Under the pieces are notes generated by a model. It was given only the letters and a program-made list of their open reading frames with translations. It ran no database searches and was not told where the DNA came from. Positions 1-12,045 of a stretch of 64,000 nt of DNA are shown piece after piece (within the stretch, counting starts at the first letter, position 1; each line of letters starts with the position of its first letter). The DNA lies in the NCBI GenBank assembly GCA_029339195.1, contig JAPTJF010000016.1:186001-250000 (forward strand), in the 5' to 3' direction. The stretch comes from Micractinium sp. NFX-FRZ (lineage: Eukaryota > Chlorophyta > Trebouxiophyceae > Chlorellales > Chlorellaceae). The translations under genes and the position numbers were made by a program.

Positions 1-2138
1 CTACCCAGTGACCCAACGACCCAACCCTGAGCTTACTGGCATGTGTGATATCCGGCGATGCCACACGACCCCCGTATCCCCTAAACCTCTCCTGGCACCC
101 CGCCCACCTTGGTCGCCTGCCGCTGGGCGTCTGTGAAATAGGCGGGCACGGTGATGACGGCCTTGGTGACGGGCTCGCCCAGACGGGCAGACGCGATGTC
201 GCGCATCTGCATGGGAAGGCGAGGGGTGAGGGTGAGTGCAGTGGTGCAGGTGGTTGAGGTGGGGTGTGCAGTGGTGCACGGGGGTGAGGTGGTGAACTGG
301 GGCGGGGGGGGACGGGCGCTGCTATGCAGGGCAGCGGGCAAGGGCAGCGGGTGCAGGGAGGGCCGCTGTACGACGCCAACCTCTCCTTCCCCGCCCTTGA
401 GAAGCGCCCTATGTGAGCATACATACAGATACCATCCCTGCCCACCTTGCCCAGCACGATGGCCGAGATCTCCTCGGGAGTCATCATCTTGCTCTCGCCC
501 TTGAACGTCACTGCAGGCAGGCAGGCGGGCAGGCAGGCAGATAGGGCAGGCAGGAGGGCATCAGGCAGGCAGACGGGTGAGCAGGCGGGCAGAGGCGGGT
601 GAGCAGGCGGGCAGGGGCGGGCAGTTAGACTGTGGAGGCTGGCGGAGCGAAGGTGGACAGAGCTTGGGCTGGCGGCCCCCAGAGCCCGTGCACATTTCCT
701 CCCTCACCCACCTGGCTTGCCCTCAACACACACACACTGACCGGAAGCGGATGCCTCGTCATCGCAACTATCCACCGCCACCATCCCGCGGCCCGCAACA
801 CAACGAACCAAACCTAGAAACCACTCTGAGGCCGGCAACCCACAGTGCAGCATGATCGTGAGAGAACCAAACCAGGTACTGTAGCGCACCCTGGATGGAG
901 GGTTTGTCGCCGCCGCTGTCCACCACCTTGTAGGGCAGGTGGGCCATGTCCGCCTTTACAGACGGGTCTGCCGGGGTGGGTGGGGCAGGGTGTTGCGAGT
1001 GAGGCGCGTGGGCATGCGTGTTACAGTGCAGCAGCATGGCGTGGTACAGCATGGCACCGCATGGCAGAGGGGTCTGCCCCTCGCAAGGCAAGGTGCACCG
1101 GAGCTAAGAGGGCCGTGCTGTGCTGTGTCAGGCAATGTGCCAGGCAATGTGTCAGCTGCACGGGCACCTCCCTTTCAGATTGCAGGCAGCCCGCCACGTT
1201 CTGCCCACCGAGCACCACACCACCACATGCCTACTTCACCGCCCCGCCACTTCCATGTGCGGCCCAGGCCACAGTCTGCTACACACACACACCTGAGAAG
1301 CGCATGCCGATGAGGCGCTTGGCGTCGGACACCGTGTTGTGCGGGTTCTGGGACGCCTGGTTGCGGGCCGCCTCACCCACCAGCCGCTCCTCGTCGGTGA
1401 AGGCCACCTGCCGAGGGGAGGGGGAAGTTTTCTGCTGTAAACATTCCAGCAGGACGAAAGGCAGCAGCTCGCCCACCAGCAGTTGCTTGACACAAAGGCC
1501 ATTGTATTAAGAAAGGAAGACAGATTGTGAGAGGAATGAAAGCAACAGTGACTGGGGGCTAGCCCACCAGCCGGCCTCTGATCGGGTTTGAAGGGGCGGC
1601 TGGGAAGATGACAGAGTGATTGATGATGTTTGTTTTGGGAGTATATTAAGCAGGGGGGAGGCGCGCGGTTAGCCACACGCCGCCGACACACGCAGGTGCC
1701 GCTGCCGCCACCATGCTGCCGCTGCCGCCGTCCCCTCATGCTGCCGCTGTGTGCTCCCACAGCTGCTCCCCCTGCGCACCATCGACGGCGTGGTGCGGTT
1801 GCCCGAGTCGTTCTCGATGATCTGCACAGATCCATTCTGCCACACGCCCACACAGCTGCAGGCAGGCGGGTTGGAAGCGAGCGCAGCCCGGCCCACAAGG
1901 ATGAGGTGCAGGTGGCAGGCAGGGGTGGCGGCGGGCGGCGGCGGCAGGCAGCAGCAGGCGGCGGCGGACCCCAAGGACAGCGCTGAGCGGCGCCGCATCT
2001 GCTTTCTGCAACCTCGTCTTGACGTGCAAACCCTCCGCGAGGTGATCGCTGCACAAAGGGCCATTCACATGGCACTTTCTGCTCCGACCTGAACGTCGTG
2101 CCGAGATCAATGCCAATCGCCTTCCCTTTGTCCGCCAT
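1..2138 (-). CDS. HSP70: Cytosolic-type HSP70 chaperone, N-terminal part (gene continues beyond the left edge)
   Basis: Minus-strand gene starting at ATG 2138. Six exons in consistent phase: 2089-2138, 1790-1855, 1293-1407, 890-967, 446-510 and 108-206, covering about 158 residues of the ATPase domain. Visible motifs are the phosphate-binding [10 protein letters not shown] near residue 10, the GNRTTPS segment, [15 protein letters not shown], and [17 protein letters not shown] near the last exon seen. This is the standard order of the HSP70 nucleotide-binding domain. HSP70 uses ATP to bind and release unfolded protein segments. There is no transit or signal peptide before [11 protein letters not shown], so a cytosolic or nuclear form is expected. 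The substrate-binding domain and the EEVD tail lie outside the window. The family is certain; the exact paralogue is not. Confidence 0.93.
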
Positions 2139-3368
2139 GGCGCCGATCCTTGACGGGGATTGGCCGCCGCTGCGGTGACCTGCGGGGCGAGATGCCGATG
2201 GAGGGCTTCTGCTGGGCTAGCGGGGATCTCAAGTTCTCCCGACAATCGAACGAGTCAACAAAGGCGGCGGAAGAATTGTTTGCTGAGAGCGCATATCAGG
2301 TTGCATGCTGTGCCGCCGCTGAGCTGCCGGGGTGGCGGCGCCAGCGGCCCCTCCCGTTGTAACCCACATCTCCCTCCCCTGCTCCCCATCCGCCCGGCCC
2401 AGCCTTGGCGCACCCCGGGACAGATGTGATGCAGCAGGCATTCAGCCACAAAAAGGCGGAGCGGGAGAGCCAGCCTGCCAGGGCCGGACGTGGGGAGCTG
2501 ACAGGGTGCAACCTGTGCGCCTTTTGACTAGCATCAGCACGTGCAGCGGCAGCGGGACTGTTCAGGGCGAACTTGGGAGGCGAGTTATGCAATAAAGTCC
2601 CAGACGTACCTTAAAACTATCCACCTAACCACCGAGGTAGAGGCACCATTGACCCAGCAATACTGTTCGCCCTCAGGCACACCCGTTCCCAGCAGCAGGG
2701 CATCTCCATATTGTGCAGGGTGCGCCATGGTCAGGTTGCTGCCCCTCAAAAACTGTCAGAGACCGCGGACCCCGCCGCAATGCTGTACAATGTCCAGGGA
2801 CCTACACCGCCTGCTCATGCTCCTGGTCTGGTCACGCCACACGGCAGCACACCTGGGCACGTGAGCGCCCCACCTTCCTCAACTGCTTTGCCCTCTTGAC
2901 CCCCGACATCCCTGCCCTTTTGCATGCATCTCCTCCATGCATCTGCCTCGGCCTCTGTACCGCCAGCAGGACATGGTGTTACTTCCAGGTTTACTTTCAG
3001 GTGTGAGCCGCCAGGGGGCAGAGTGTGGCACTGCACAGACAGCTGCTGGCCAGGCCACACGGCTTTGGAGTTCGTTCGATTTATGCAAACGTGAACAGGT
3101 AGCAAGGCAGATTGGGCGTTTAAAGAGCGCAGAAGGATTCTTGGATTGAAAGAGTAGGCAGGAGGCCTGCCAAGGATCTTCCCCAGGAGCAGCTGAGGCT
3201 GTCGGCGGCTGCAGGGCGGCCCCTCCCACACCCCAGTTCAGGCGGCAGTCTCAGGTTGCACTGCTCCACGCAAGCGGAGCCGACAAGCGGGGTGGTGACG
3301 CCAGGCAGGGCCGTTGGCTGAGGCAGGTACAGCCAGCCGGAATGGGTGCCAACTGATGGCAGGCGAGG
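2139..3368. other. Intergenic: HSP70 upstream region and 3' side of the membrane-protein gene
   Basis: No exon with splice support was seen here. It should hold the HSP70 promoter (next to 2138) and the 3' UTR of the gene ending at 3369. Stretches of open frame on both strands lack domain content. No clear heat-shock element array was identified by eye. Confidence 0.5.
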
Positions 3369-6300
3369 TCAGCCAGACGCGGCAGAGGTGCCTGGCATGA
3401 GGATGGCCATGCCCGCAGCCACAGGGAAGAGCGCCAGCATGGCAGCAGGCAGGAAGATGAGGGGGCACAGGCGCTCGTGCACAAAGGTGTGCCAGCGCAG
3501 GCAGGGGCTGAGGGGAGATATGCCGTGCTGGCGGGCGTGGCGCACAGCGTGCGCAGCGTGGTTGCACAGGTGGAACAGCGCGGGCGCCAGGCAGCCGCAG
3601 AGAAGCTGCAGCACCGATGTGCACAGTTTGCAGACCTGTGGGAAGAGGGGCGCCACAGAAGGGGGAGGTGCTCGGAAGGGCACAGTGTGGTTGGCTGTTT
3701 GGAAATACATGGGCGGGCTGTCTCTGCTGCCCGCCCGGCTTCAGTGCAGGGCCCGCGGGGCCGCACTCGGCAACACCCCCACACAGGGCAGGCGGTTCCT
3801 CCCTCCATCCTGTGCTCCAGTGCAAGAAAAAACTGCTTCCAAATACTACTGTTCCCCCGCTGAGCGCCACCAAACACGTCACCTGCTGCACTTCCCAAAC
3901 TTGTACTGTACCTACAGCTACTTCACCCACCTGCGCATGCCCTAGCTTGTAGACTGTGTGGCGGACAGGAGCGGGGAGCACACTGGCGGCAGCCTTGAGC
4001 CAGCGGTGCATGCCGCCCAGACCGGCTGCCGACTGCAGGCTCTGCAGGAACTGCGGGGCAAGGGCGGCAGGTGCCAGCGAGCCGGCGGCAGCACAGAGGG
4101 GGCGTGAGACATGAAAGAGGAAGTGCAGCGTGGCCAGCGCTCCGCCAAATAATTCACCATAGCGTCTTGAGGGCGTGCGCTCTCCAAAACCCTTGGGCTC
4201 CCCCCCGCTCATCAGCGCGTCACGACATTTGAACCCCAAATCAGAACCCCTGAGCCCCCAAGCACCCCCCGTGCCCCCAGCACCCATCCGCACTGGGGGT
4301 TCTCATCCCCCGAACCCCTCAACCCCAAGACCATGCAGCCCAGACCCACAACCCTGACCCCAACACGCCCACCGGCTGGCGGCAGATGCTCGGGTTCAGG
4401 TGCATCGCGCCGGCCAGGGCCACCAGCTGCACCGCCATGTCCAGCCACCCATCCAAGTGGAAGCCCAGGGACAGGAAGGCCTGCAGGCAAGTAAGGGGCC
4501 CATGTCCAGATGGGTGGGTGTCTGTGTGGGGGGCGAACACGGTTGGGCCTGCAGGCAAGTGCCCGGCATGCCCACAGGGCTGCCTGTGTGGAGGGCCGGA
4601 GAGGGGGTGTGTCTGACAGGGGGCACAGCAACGGTGGCATGGCGTGTTTTTGGCCATCCGCGAACAAAGCCAGTTCCTATCCGGCAGGGTCACAGTGTGC
4701 GGTGGCGGTTCTCAGTCAAGGGCTGGGCAGGGGTTGCTGGCTGGCTGGCTGCTTTGCTGCCTAGCCCGACAGCGCCCCTGGCAGGCGGCGCACTGCACAG
4801 CTGGCTCGTGAACGAGCTCAGCCATTGAGCCACCCACTGCACAGCCGGCAGTGCCGTGCGCACCCATCACTGGGTTGCACCCGTCACTACAACCACTGCT
4901 GGCATAACCGGCCACCCGGCAGGATGGCAAGCTCACCAGCAGGGTGCAGTGGTCTGCAGGGGAGTGCAGTGGGGCCAGGGCAGGGTTGGGCGGCTGGGTG
5001 GATAGGCGAGAGAGCAGGGCATGCAGGCGGGCGGGCCAGTGGGCAGGCAAGCTCCCATGGGGCCCAGGCCTCATGCGCCGCCCCCGTACTCCCCCTACGC
5101 ACACATCACATCCGCCAGCCTGCCCAGCACCATTGGCACACATGCGTGAAACCCTCGGGAGATGCATGGTCTGTCAAACACGGCTGATCACACACCCGCC
5201 CCGCCACCCAGCCCACCTCCGTAGAGCATACGGGCCACGGAGCGCGCCAAGCCCCACGGTGCCTCCACATCATCCTGCGGGCTCTGCAGCTAGAGTGGGG
5301 ACACGGTTGGTGTTGAGTAGCCAGGGTGCTGGTGCCTGCCTACTTACTGCAGCGCCCCATGGCGACACGTGACACCTGGCCCCCTTGCATCAACCAAGAA
5401 AACTCACTTGCATCACGAAGGCAGCATGGGTGTGGAGGATGGGGCTGAAAGCGGCCGCCAGGCGCAGCACCGCCAGCAGGCCCCGCCGCTTGCCCACATA
5501 CTCCTCGTCGCTACCCGCCGCCACGAGCACGGTGAGAAGCACACTCAGGATGAGCACCGTCAGCAGGGACTGCGGGGCGGGAAAAACAGTGGCGCGGGCA
5601 GGCAGGGCACGTTGGTGGGGCAGGCAGTGCGCGCAGGCGGGGTAGCGTTGGTTGGGCATGGAGAGCGCGCAGGCGGGCCCGGTTGGTGGGGCAGGCAGTG
5701 TGTGCGCGCAGGGCAGTGTAGCGTTGCAATGTGAAGAGGAGCAGTGAGTGACCCGCAGCGTGCGCGGGGCAGGCAAGCATGTGGCACATCAACCTTGACA
5801 GGGCAGAAGCCGTGCTGGTAGTCGTCCAAGGCTGCTAGCCGCCAGGCAGCGGCTGCATGCATGGCCAGGAGAACTGCTGCAGCCAGGCTGTCGTGCAGGG
5901 CCAGCTGCGCCTGCCTGCATGGGGCGCGGGGGGACAAAGGCTTTTGGATGAGAGCTGAGGCACATGGGCCCGCTGTTTGCAGGGGCAGTGGAGCGCCTGG
6001 TGTAGGTCAGGCTGGCGGCGCGGGCCCACAAGGGGATTCGAGACCAGCAGACAGATCTGATTTAGATCTTTAAGCACACAGCCGGCTCAGTGGCAGGCAC
6101 TGGCAGGTAAAGGGAAGCAGCACATGATAGGGAGGTGGGGCAGCGCCAGGTGGCTGCATCTGGATGGCAGGAGCGTGGGTAGGCCTTTTGGCGGCACCCA
6201 CCCACGTTGCTGCCGCCCAGCTGCGGCACCCACGCCCGCAGCGGCCGCCCCCGCTGGGGCAACCCACCGCTCCCAGTCGAAGCGCTTCCACAGCTCCGCA

Positions 6301-6425
6301 TCCTCCCCGTGGGCGGCGCCTGACGCTGCTGGCCCGCCAGCCTGCTCCTCCCGCAGCCGTGGGACCCTGCCCGCTCCTTCGGGAGGCTCCTCGCCGGGCA
6401 CCCCAGCCCAGCCCTCAGAGCCCAT
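3369..6425 (-). CDS. Predicted multi-pass membrane protein, function unknown
   Basis: Family not recognised. Exons supported by splice sites and phase are 5794-5914, 5408-5569, about 5221-5285, a 17-nt microexon 4937-4953, 4373-4480, 3931-4050 and 3369-3636 (TGA stop). The joined protein has at least five hydrophobic segments, for example SLLTVLILSVLLTVLVAAG in exon 5408-5569, one around LDMAVQLVALAGAMHL, and LIFLPAAMLALFPVAAGMAI near the C-terminus. His- and Cys-containing stretches (LFHLCNHAAHAVRHARQHG) lie between the last two segments. The microexon keeps phase exactly (1+17 nt), which supports it. The 5' end is uncertain: an open stretch up to 6425 (containing WKRFDWERWVAP) is a likely first exon but the link to 5914 could not be resolved. 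Probable role in a membrane; nothing more can be said. Confidence 0.55.
4937..4953 (-). other. 17-nt microexon in the membrane-protein gene
   Basis: It is flanked by CTGCAG on the acceptor side and GTGAGC on the donor side. The preceding exon ends in phase 1 and the next begins in phase 0, so 17 nt restores the frame and encodes DHCTLL together with the carried-over G. Without it the frame breaks. Confidence 0.6.
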
Positions 6426-6976
6426 TGGCGGACCTTGGACGCGCGGGTTGCAGGAAACGAGCTGGTGTAACCGACAGGGTATTCAATACTACCCCGAGCC
6501 AATTTCCCTTGTTCATGCACACCCTCCTCATGCACACTGGAGACCTGCCTGCCACACGTAATCAACGCATGCCTTACATGAGAGATTGACACCACCATGC
6601 CTGCATCATGTCACTCTGTTGCTGCAAAATGTGTCCACAGAGACTCACATGGCAAGTCAGAGACACACCCCAGCGCCACCTGCTTGGGCTGACAGGCCGC
6701 CGACCCCGCTGTTGGGACTGCACGCCATGTTCCGCTCAGCTTCCCACTGTTTCTCTATCCATGCGCACGGAGCAGTAGTGCAATAACTTCATCATAACAA
6801 GTTTATAAGCAGTAGGAGGCAACTGTACAGCAGTAACATAGCATATATTGGAGGACCGGCAGTAACTTCATGAACTGTACATCTGGCGGGGGCGCCTGCC
6901 TACCCCTGGCAGTGCAGCCCTGGCCAGAGTAGCGCCCGCGTCGCAGCGGCGCTGACAACCCAAGCAGCCGCCTGCC
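6426..6976. other. Intergenic between membrane-protein gene and RING gene
   Basis: No supported coding exon. It contains the 3' UTR of the RING gene (stop at 6977, minus strand) and, on its right-to-left reading, the promoter side of the membrane-protein gene. The stretch 6780-6880 is relatively AT-rich and is a plausible 3' UTR end. Confidence 0.45.
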
Positions 6977-8690
6977 TCACAGCCACAGGGGGCGCCCCGC
7001 CAGGTCACGGGACACGCTGGCAGAGCGCCTGTGGCTGCCGGGCTCCGCCAGCAGCTGGTCTTGGAAGCTGGGCCCAGCCAGCCAGGCGGGCCGCCCACGC
7101 GCGGCCGGCCGCGCCGCCTCACCCTCAGCTGCCAGCTGGGCTGGGCCCTCCTCCACCTGGATGGGAGCCTGCTGCCCTGCGTCACCGCCATCAGAGGCTG
7201 GCGCGGCACCCTCGCTACCGCCTGCGCTGCTGTGCCCCTCCGTCTCCTCGTCCACGCCGCCAGCAGCCATGGCGGCATCAGCTGCCGCGCTCAGCTCAGA
7301 GGTGTCCTGCTCATCAGCCAGCGCACTGAGCTCAGAGTATACCGCCTCTACGGCATCAGACACATCCGCTGCCCCAGCAGCAGCATCTTCTGCAGCACCC
7401 AGCTCTGCAGCTGGCTCGGTGCCAGCACCCACATCGGCGGCTGGCGCTCCTGTGGCAGCAGCCGGCTCCTCCACCTGGGCGGCTGCTGGCCCCTGGTCAG
7501 CAGCCACGGACTGCCGGCGCACGTGCAGCCTGCGCCGTGCGGGCTGGGGGCCGCCGCGCGGCTCCAGTGCGCGGGCGCTCCGCCACGGCACAAGCACAGG
7601 CGAGGCGCTGATGCCGGCGCCAGCGCCCTGCGCCACGATCACGCCTCGCGTGAAGCGCAGCGGGGAGGCAGGCGGCCTGAGTGGCGGGGACAGGTCGGCA
7701 CCCGCAGGGGCGGGCTGAGGAGCCGGCAAGGCTTCGGGGTGCGGGGCGCCAGGCTGGGCAGGCCACAGGGTGCGCTGCGCGTCCAGCTCCTCGGGCCACC
7801 TGCAGGCAGCATGAGGGAGGCTTGCTTGTTTGCCTTACAGTCGGGTTTTCCGCAAAGAAGCTTGCGAAACATTGCCGTGTTTGAGGTTTGTGGGTGCTGC
7901 ACTGTCTAACCAACCACGGATGAGGATTTCTTATAAGCGCCAGGGGAATGTGAGCGCTGCGCCATCCTGAAGCGGACTCAGCACCCAGGTGGACAATGCT
8001 GTGGCACCTGTTGCCACCTGTCACCCACCCACCTGTCATCCAGCACCTCCAGCATGGCGCCCAGCCCAGCACGCGCAGCGCGCATTCCCGCCGCCGTCAG
8101 CTCGTGGGCGCTGTGCAGCGACACCGTGCGCCTACCACCAGCAGAGCTAAGCAGCACGCGCTGGCGCAGCGCAGACAAGCGGTGGGCCACGGGGGGCGAG
8201 GCGCAGCGGTTGCGCTCCTGTGCCTCATCTGCATGGGCAGTAGGGGAGGCAAGGGTGCAGTAACGCACTGAGACACGAGCACTGGCGCCTTCAGGAGCAG
8301 GCGGGAACAGAAGCGGAAGAGGAAGCAAGTGAATTGGGCATACCCCCAGCCCAGGCACTGGGAAGGTTTTGTGTGCGTGTGCCCCCAGCGCAGCGCGGCA
8401 ACCACTCGAGTTGCCCAGCACCCACCTGGCAGCAGCAGCTCAGCCAGGCTCTTGAGGGCCGCATTCAGCTGGAGGGGCGGCATGTCCATGGGCAGGGGCG
8501 CGCGGCAGGAAGGGCAGCGCCGCTCCTCCCCCGGCGCCGACAGAGAGAAGAGCTGGCCCAGGCATGACCGGCATGCCGAGTGCCCACAGGGCAGGGTGGC
8601 CGGGCGCGCCGCCAGGTCCAGGCACAGGCAGCAGGTGAGCTCCTCGCGCACGCGTGCCATCAGGATCTCAGGCAGGCTGCTGGGGGGCAC
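6977..8690 (-). CDS. RING-finger (C3HC4-type) protein, probable E3 ubiquitin ligase
   Basis: Exons 8427-8690 (5' limit uncertain), 8033-8228 and 6977-7799 join in phase (G|AT, AG|G). The N-terminal exon carries a complete RING finger: CCLCLDLAARPATLPCGHS, then CRSCLGQL and CPSCRAPLP, with Cys/His in C3HC4 order, followed by a Leu-rich stretch LNAALKSLAELLLP. The middle exon is Arg-rich. The long last exon is low-complexity Ala/Glu/Pro-rich and acidic, and probably disordered. RING proteins of this kind transfer ubiquitin from an E2 to substrates. Substrate and location cannot be read here. The first in-frame ATG is at 8660; a good acceptor (tgccccccag) at about 8685 suggests an upstream exon, possibly from an ATG near 8930. 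Confidence 0.75.
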
Positions 8691-9826
8691 AAGGGATCAG
8701 GGCAGTGGAAGCAGCGGCGGGGGAAGCGGAGTCGGGTGCAGAGTTGGCGGCAGCGGCGGGGAACACGGAAGTTGGCGGCGCGTCCCCGCCGCAGGCAGAA
8801 ACCGCCGTCCTGCCCGTCGCCCCCTTGGTGCGTGCCTGGTTGCGTCGGGCGCCGTGTTGCCCTTGTTGGGGGAGCAGAAGCCGGCGTGTGCAGCCGGCCG
8901 GCCGTTGGCTGCCGCGCTCCGGTTCTCCATTGCCCTCAATCTTTCTTAAATCAAAGAAGATTTGCAGTGCAGTCTCAATTGTGCAAATGGCGCGGCCAAC
9001 CGAGGCACAGTCGGTTGGCTCAGTGGGCCGCTGCGTGCGCTGCGCCCGCCCGCCTGGCGGGCGAACCGCCACCATCTGAGTTGGGGCCCAGTGACTCCTG
9101 CCCCTCTGCAATCCAGGCCAGTTTGCTTTGATACCGAAACTGTGCTATTCAGTGCAAAATCACTGCGTATTTCGGGCATCCAACCCATTGCCCCCGCTGT
9201 GAAGCTCGCCGCCCACCAAGGCCACCGAGGCCAAGAAAAGCACTGCAGCACATGGGCTGCAATTGCGTAGCGTCCACACCAGACAACGCAGATTCCAGGT
9301 TTGGAGGTTAAATCCCTTGCACCATAGTGGGTATGGGACTAGGAACGCTGCTTGAAGGTATGAGGTTCACTCAGTGGTCGGCGCTGGCCGACACACTCCC
9401 ATGATCCCAGGCTGAGAATGCTATCATTTATTACAAGGTTCTCAAAATATTACAATCAGAAGGTTGGGCAATGAAAGCACGAATAAGATCATCACAGATC
9501 ACAGGCGCGAGGCATTCTTGCCAGCGGGTGACAGGGGTGGGGGCGAAGGCATGGACACAGGTGAGCAGAGGCAGGCAGGGTGAAAGGGCGGGTACGGGAG
9601 GGGTCGCGTGATTTGAAGGGGGCATGGTCACAGGCAACACGAATGAAGAGGTGGGTGGTGCAGAGAACGGGTGAAGCGGGGTTGATACATGATGATGTGT
9701 AGTTGCAGGTCATTGCTGCCATGGCGGGGTACGTTGGCAGCCGGAGGTCGCCCTCCGGCTGCCTGGGATGCAGTGGTGTGGGCATGCGTGATTCACATCA
9801 CGGCCCATTCATGAGCAGGACGCACT
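8691..9826. other. Intergenic / RING 5' region and FN3 3' UTR
   Basis: A Ser/Ala/Pro-rich open stretch at 8697-8930 could be a first RING exon or 5' UTR. Around 9300-9460 is AT-richer 3' UTR of the FN3 gene. No RNA gene recognised. Confidence 0.4.
9431..9454 (-). terminator. Putative TGTAA poly(A) signals of the FN3 gene
   Basis: Two TGTAA pentamers on the minus strand at 9431-9435 and 9450-9454, about 375-395 bases past the stop at 9827. TGTAA is the usual poly(A) signal of green algae. Assignment is by position only. Confidence 0.45.
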
Positions 9827-12045
9827 CTATGCGCCATCAGCGATCTCGGCATCGGTGTACCCGGCAAAGGCACGGGCGCGGGGTGGGTTGGCGCAGCACC
9901 CAGCGGGGCTCGCCCAGGTGCCGGCGCTGGTGGTCTGGGCGGCGGCGCGCAGGGTGGCCTCCTCAGCTGCGCCATCAAACTTCATCACGCGAGGCTCCGC
10001 GGGGCCATTGGCCGCAGTCACGGAGGGCTGTGACGGCGCAACGGCGGGTGCAAGAGGGGCGGAGGGAGCGGAGGCTGGGGCTGCCCTGCTTGCGCCGGCG
10101 CTGGCGGTACCGCTGGCGGTACCGCTGGTGCCAAAGTTGGGGTCGGCATTGCAGCCGCACAGGTCGCTGCAGTACTGGATGACGGTGAGCGAGGCGCGGT
10201 CGACGATGCGCATGAAGGGGGCGGAGCACTGGCCCTTGGCGAGCTGCAGGAGGGAGGGAGAGGAGGGGAGGGGGCAGGGGGAGGCCAGCGGGCACCCGGA
10301 GCGGGACGGCGGTGAGCAGGGTGCAGGGGAGCAGATCATGGAGCAGAGGAGCAGAGGAGGAGGTTGCAACACACAGGGCACAGCACAACACTGCATAGCA
10401 CTGTGCAGCACACCACAACAAACCACAGCACAGGACAGCACAGCACAGCGCAGCACAGCACAGCATCCGCTTCCACGCCACATTTGCGCTCCACGCACCT
10501 GCTGCTGGCAGGTGAGGGGCGCGCACAGGCCCTGTGCCGCGCTGGAGCACAGAGGGTAGCTGTTGCCCGCAGGCAGGCAGCGCCACTGCTTGGGTGGCGC
10601 CAGCGGGGTGGCCCTCACGCTGGCAAAGGAGCCGCTCTTCGTAGTGTTGGACCAAGCCTGCAGGGGATGAGGATGCACACACAGGGCACATTCAAAAGCT
10701 GGCGTGTGCGGATTTATGCTGCCCGGGGTTGGCATACCCACCTGGAGGTCCCCAACCCAACCCCTACTCCACCCAAGCGCTCAAAATACTCCCCAAGTTG
10801 AGCACCCTGCCCCGCACCTGCACTGAGAACTCGTAGGGCTGGCCGGCAGTCAGCTGGTTGATGGTCACGCAGCCGCCCTTGTTGTAGCGGGTGAAGCTCG
10901 GGCTGGAGCGCTGGCCGTCCTGCACAACGGGAGGCAGGCAGGGCGGGGGAACTGGGGGCGTCATTTCGGAAGTGTCCCCCCCCCCCCGGGGGAACTGGGG
11001 GCGTCATTTCGGAAGTGTCCCCCCCCCCCCCCCCGCGTGGATAACAACAACTGGGCATGGTGTTGCAGTGCACTGGGATGTCGCTGCTGCCGGGCACACA
11101 CCATTCAACACTAGACGTCCTCTGCACATGCCACTGCACATGCCACTGCACGCTGTACATGCGCACCGGACACCCCTCCCCGCCCACCTGCTGCACGGTG
11201 CGGACCGCCACATTGTACACGTCCACACAGGCGTTGGCCTTGGGAGCGTCCCAGCACAGGGACACGGAGCTCTCGCCCGGGGTGGCCCTGAGGTTGGTGG
11301 GTGCGGAAGGCCTGCCGGTGGGGTCACACGAGGCCATGGGCGTGGCAACCACCTGCGCCTCGCCGCCCGGGCGGGAGCCCACGGCCTTGACAAAGAAGCG
11401 GTAGGCGATGCCGTTTTGCAGCTGGGAGATGGTGACATTGAACTCCTTGGTCCGCTGGCGGGGCTGCGTCTCTGTGGCGCGGCCTGTGGCCGCGTCGACG
11501 GCCATCACAGTGACCTGCCGCATGGGATGGGGTGGGTGGGGAATGGGTGTCAGAAGGGCGGGTGCGGGTGCACAACAGTGGGCAGGGGGGAGGTGGCTGA
11601 AGGGATGGGTGGGTGCAGCGCATGGAGTGGGCGGGTGGTGAGGTGGGTGAAAGGGTGGGTGGGTGCAGCGCATGGCAGCGACTGTAGGTGACCGTGGGTG
11701 GGTGAGTGGGAGCCGAGAGGATGGGTTTGGGTGGGAGCAGAAGGAGGCACATGCAGCAGGGGTCCCACAGCAAGGCAGTGCACCCAACTTGGCCTGACAA
11801 CCCTGCCCGCTCACGTCGTAGCTGGCCACGCAGCCGCCGTTTGCGGGCGGCCCAAAGGTGAGCGTGACCTGTCCGTCGCCAGCCACCGCCTTGAGCTTGG
11901 TTGGTGGTGAGGGCACAATGTCGGCACAGCCAGGCCCAGACACCAGTTTGATCTCTTGAGTGGAGGCAGTGGCCGCCAGGCAGAGGAGAAGGGCCGCCAG
12001 CAGGAGCGGCGGGGCTGCCCGCAGGACAGCGGCGGTGCGTGCCAT
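9827..12045 (-). CDS. Secreted protein with two fibronectin type III domains
   Basis: Five exons, all phase 0: 11815-12045, 11188-11514, 10818-10919, 10499-10657 and 9827-10243; 411 residues. Residues 1-30 form a signal peptide (MARTAAVLRAAPPLLLAALL and on to ATASTQ). FN3 domain 1 spans about residues 44-140: a PSPPTKLKAVAGDGQVTLTF start and a TISQLQNGIAYRFFVKAVG end strand. FN3 domain 2 covers about 145-250: GRPSAPTNLRATPGESSVSL, then TINQLTAGQPYEFSVQAWS. A Cys-rich segment (QWRCLP, LCSSAAQGLCAPLTCQQQ, YCSDLCGCNADPNFG) follows, then an Ala/Ser/Pro-rich tail. Predicted to be secreted to the cell surface or wall; FN3 domains usually mediate protein binding. No catalytic domain seen. Divergently transcribed from the Ala-rich secreted protein at 12984. 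Confidence 0.85.
10945..11034. repeat. Two-copy 43-bp tandem repeat in an FN3-gene intron
   Basis: The unit starts GGGGGAACTGGGGGCGTCAT and ends in a poly-C run. Copies begin at 10945 and 10988, and the second poly-C run extends to 11034. The units are identical apart from C-run length. Each begins with a G run and ends with a C run, so it can fold on itself. Confidence 0.9.

Noticed and set aside
511..610. GGCA/GCAG repeat resembling a CRISPR-like or telomeric array
   Set aside because: Simple tetranucleotide repeat in an HSP70 intron. No regular spacers, and the unit is not TTTAGGG. Similar arrays occur at 44,000-44,070 and 54,376-54,400.
845..1510. Plus-strand open frame of about 220 codons across HSP70
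   Set aside because: It lies antisense to verified HSP70 exons and introns and shows no domain.
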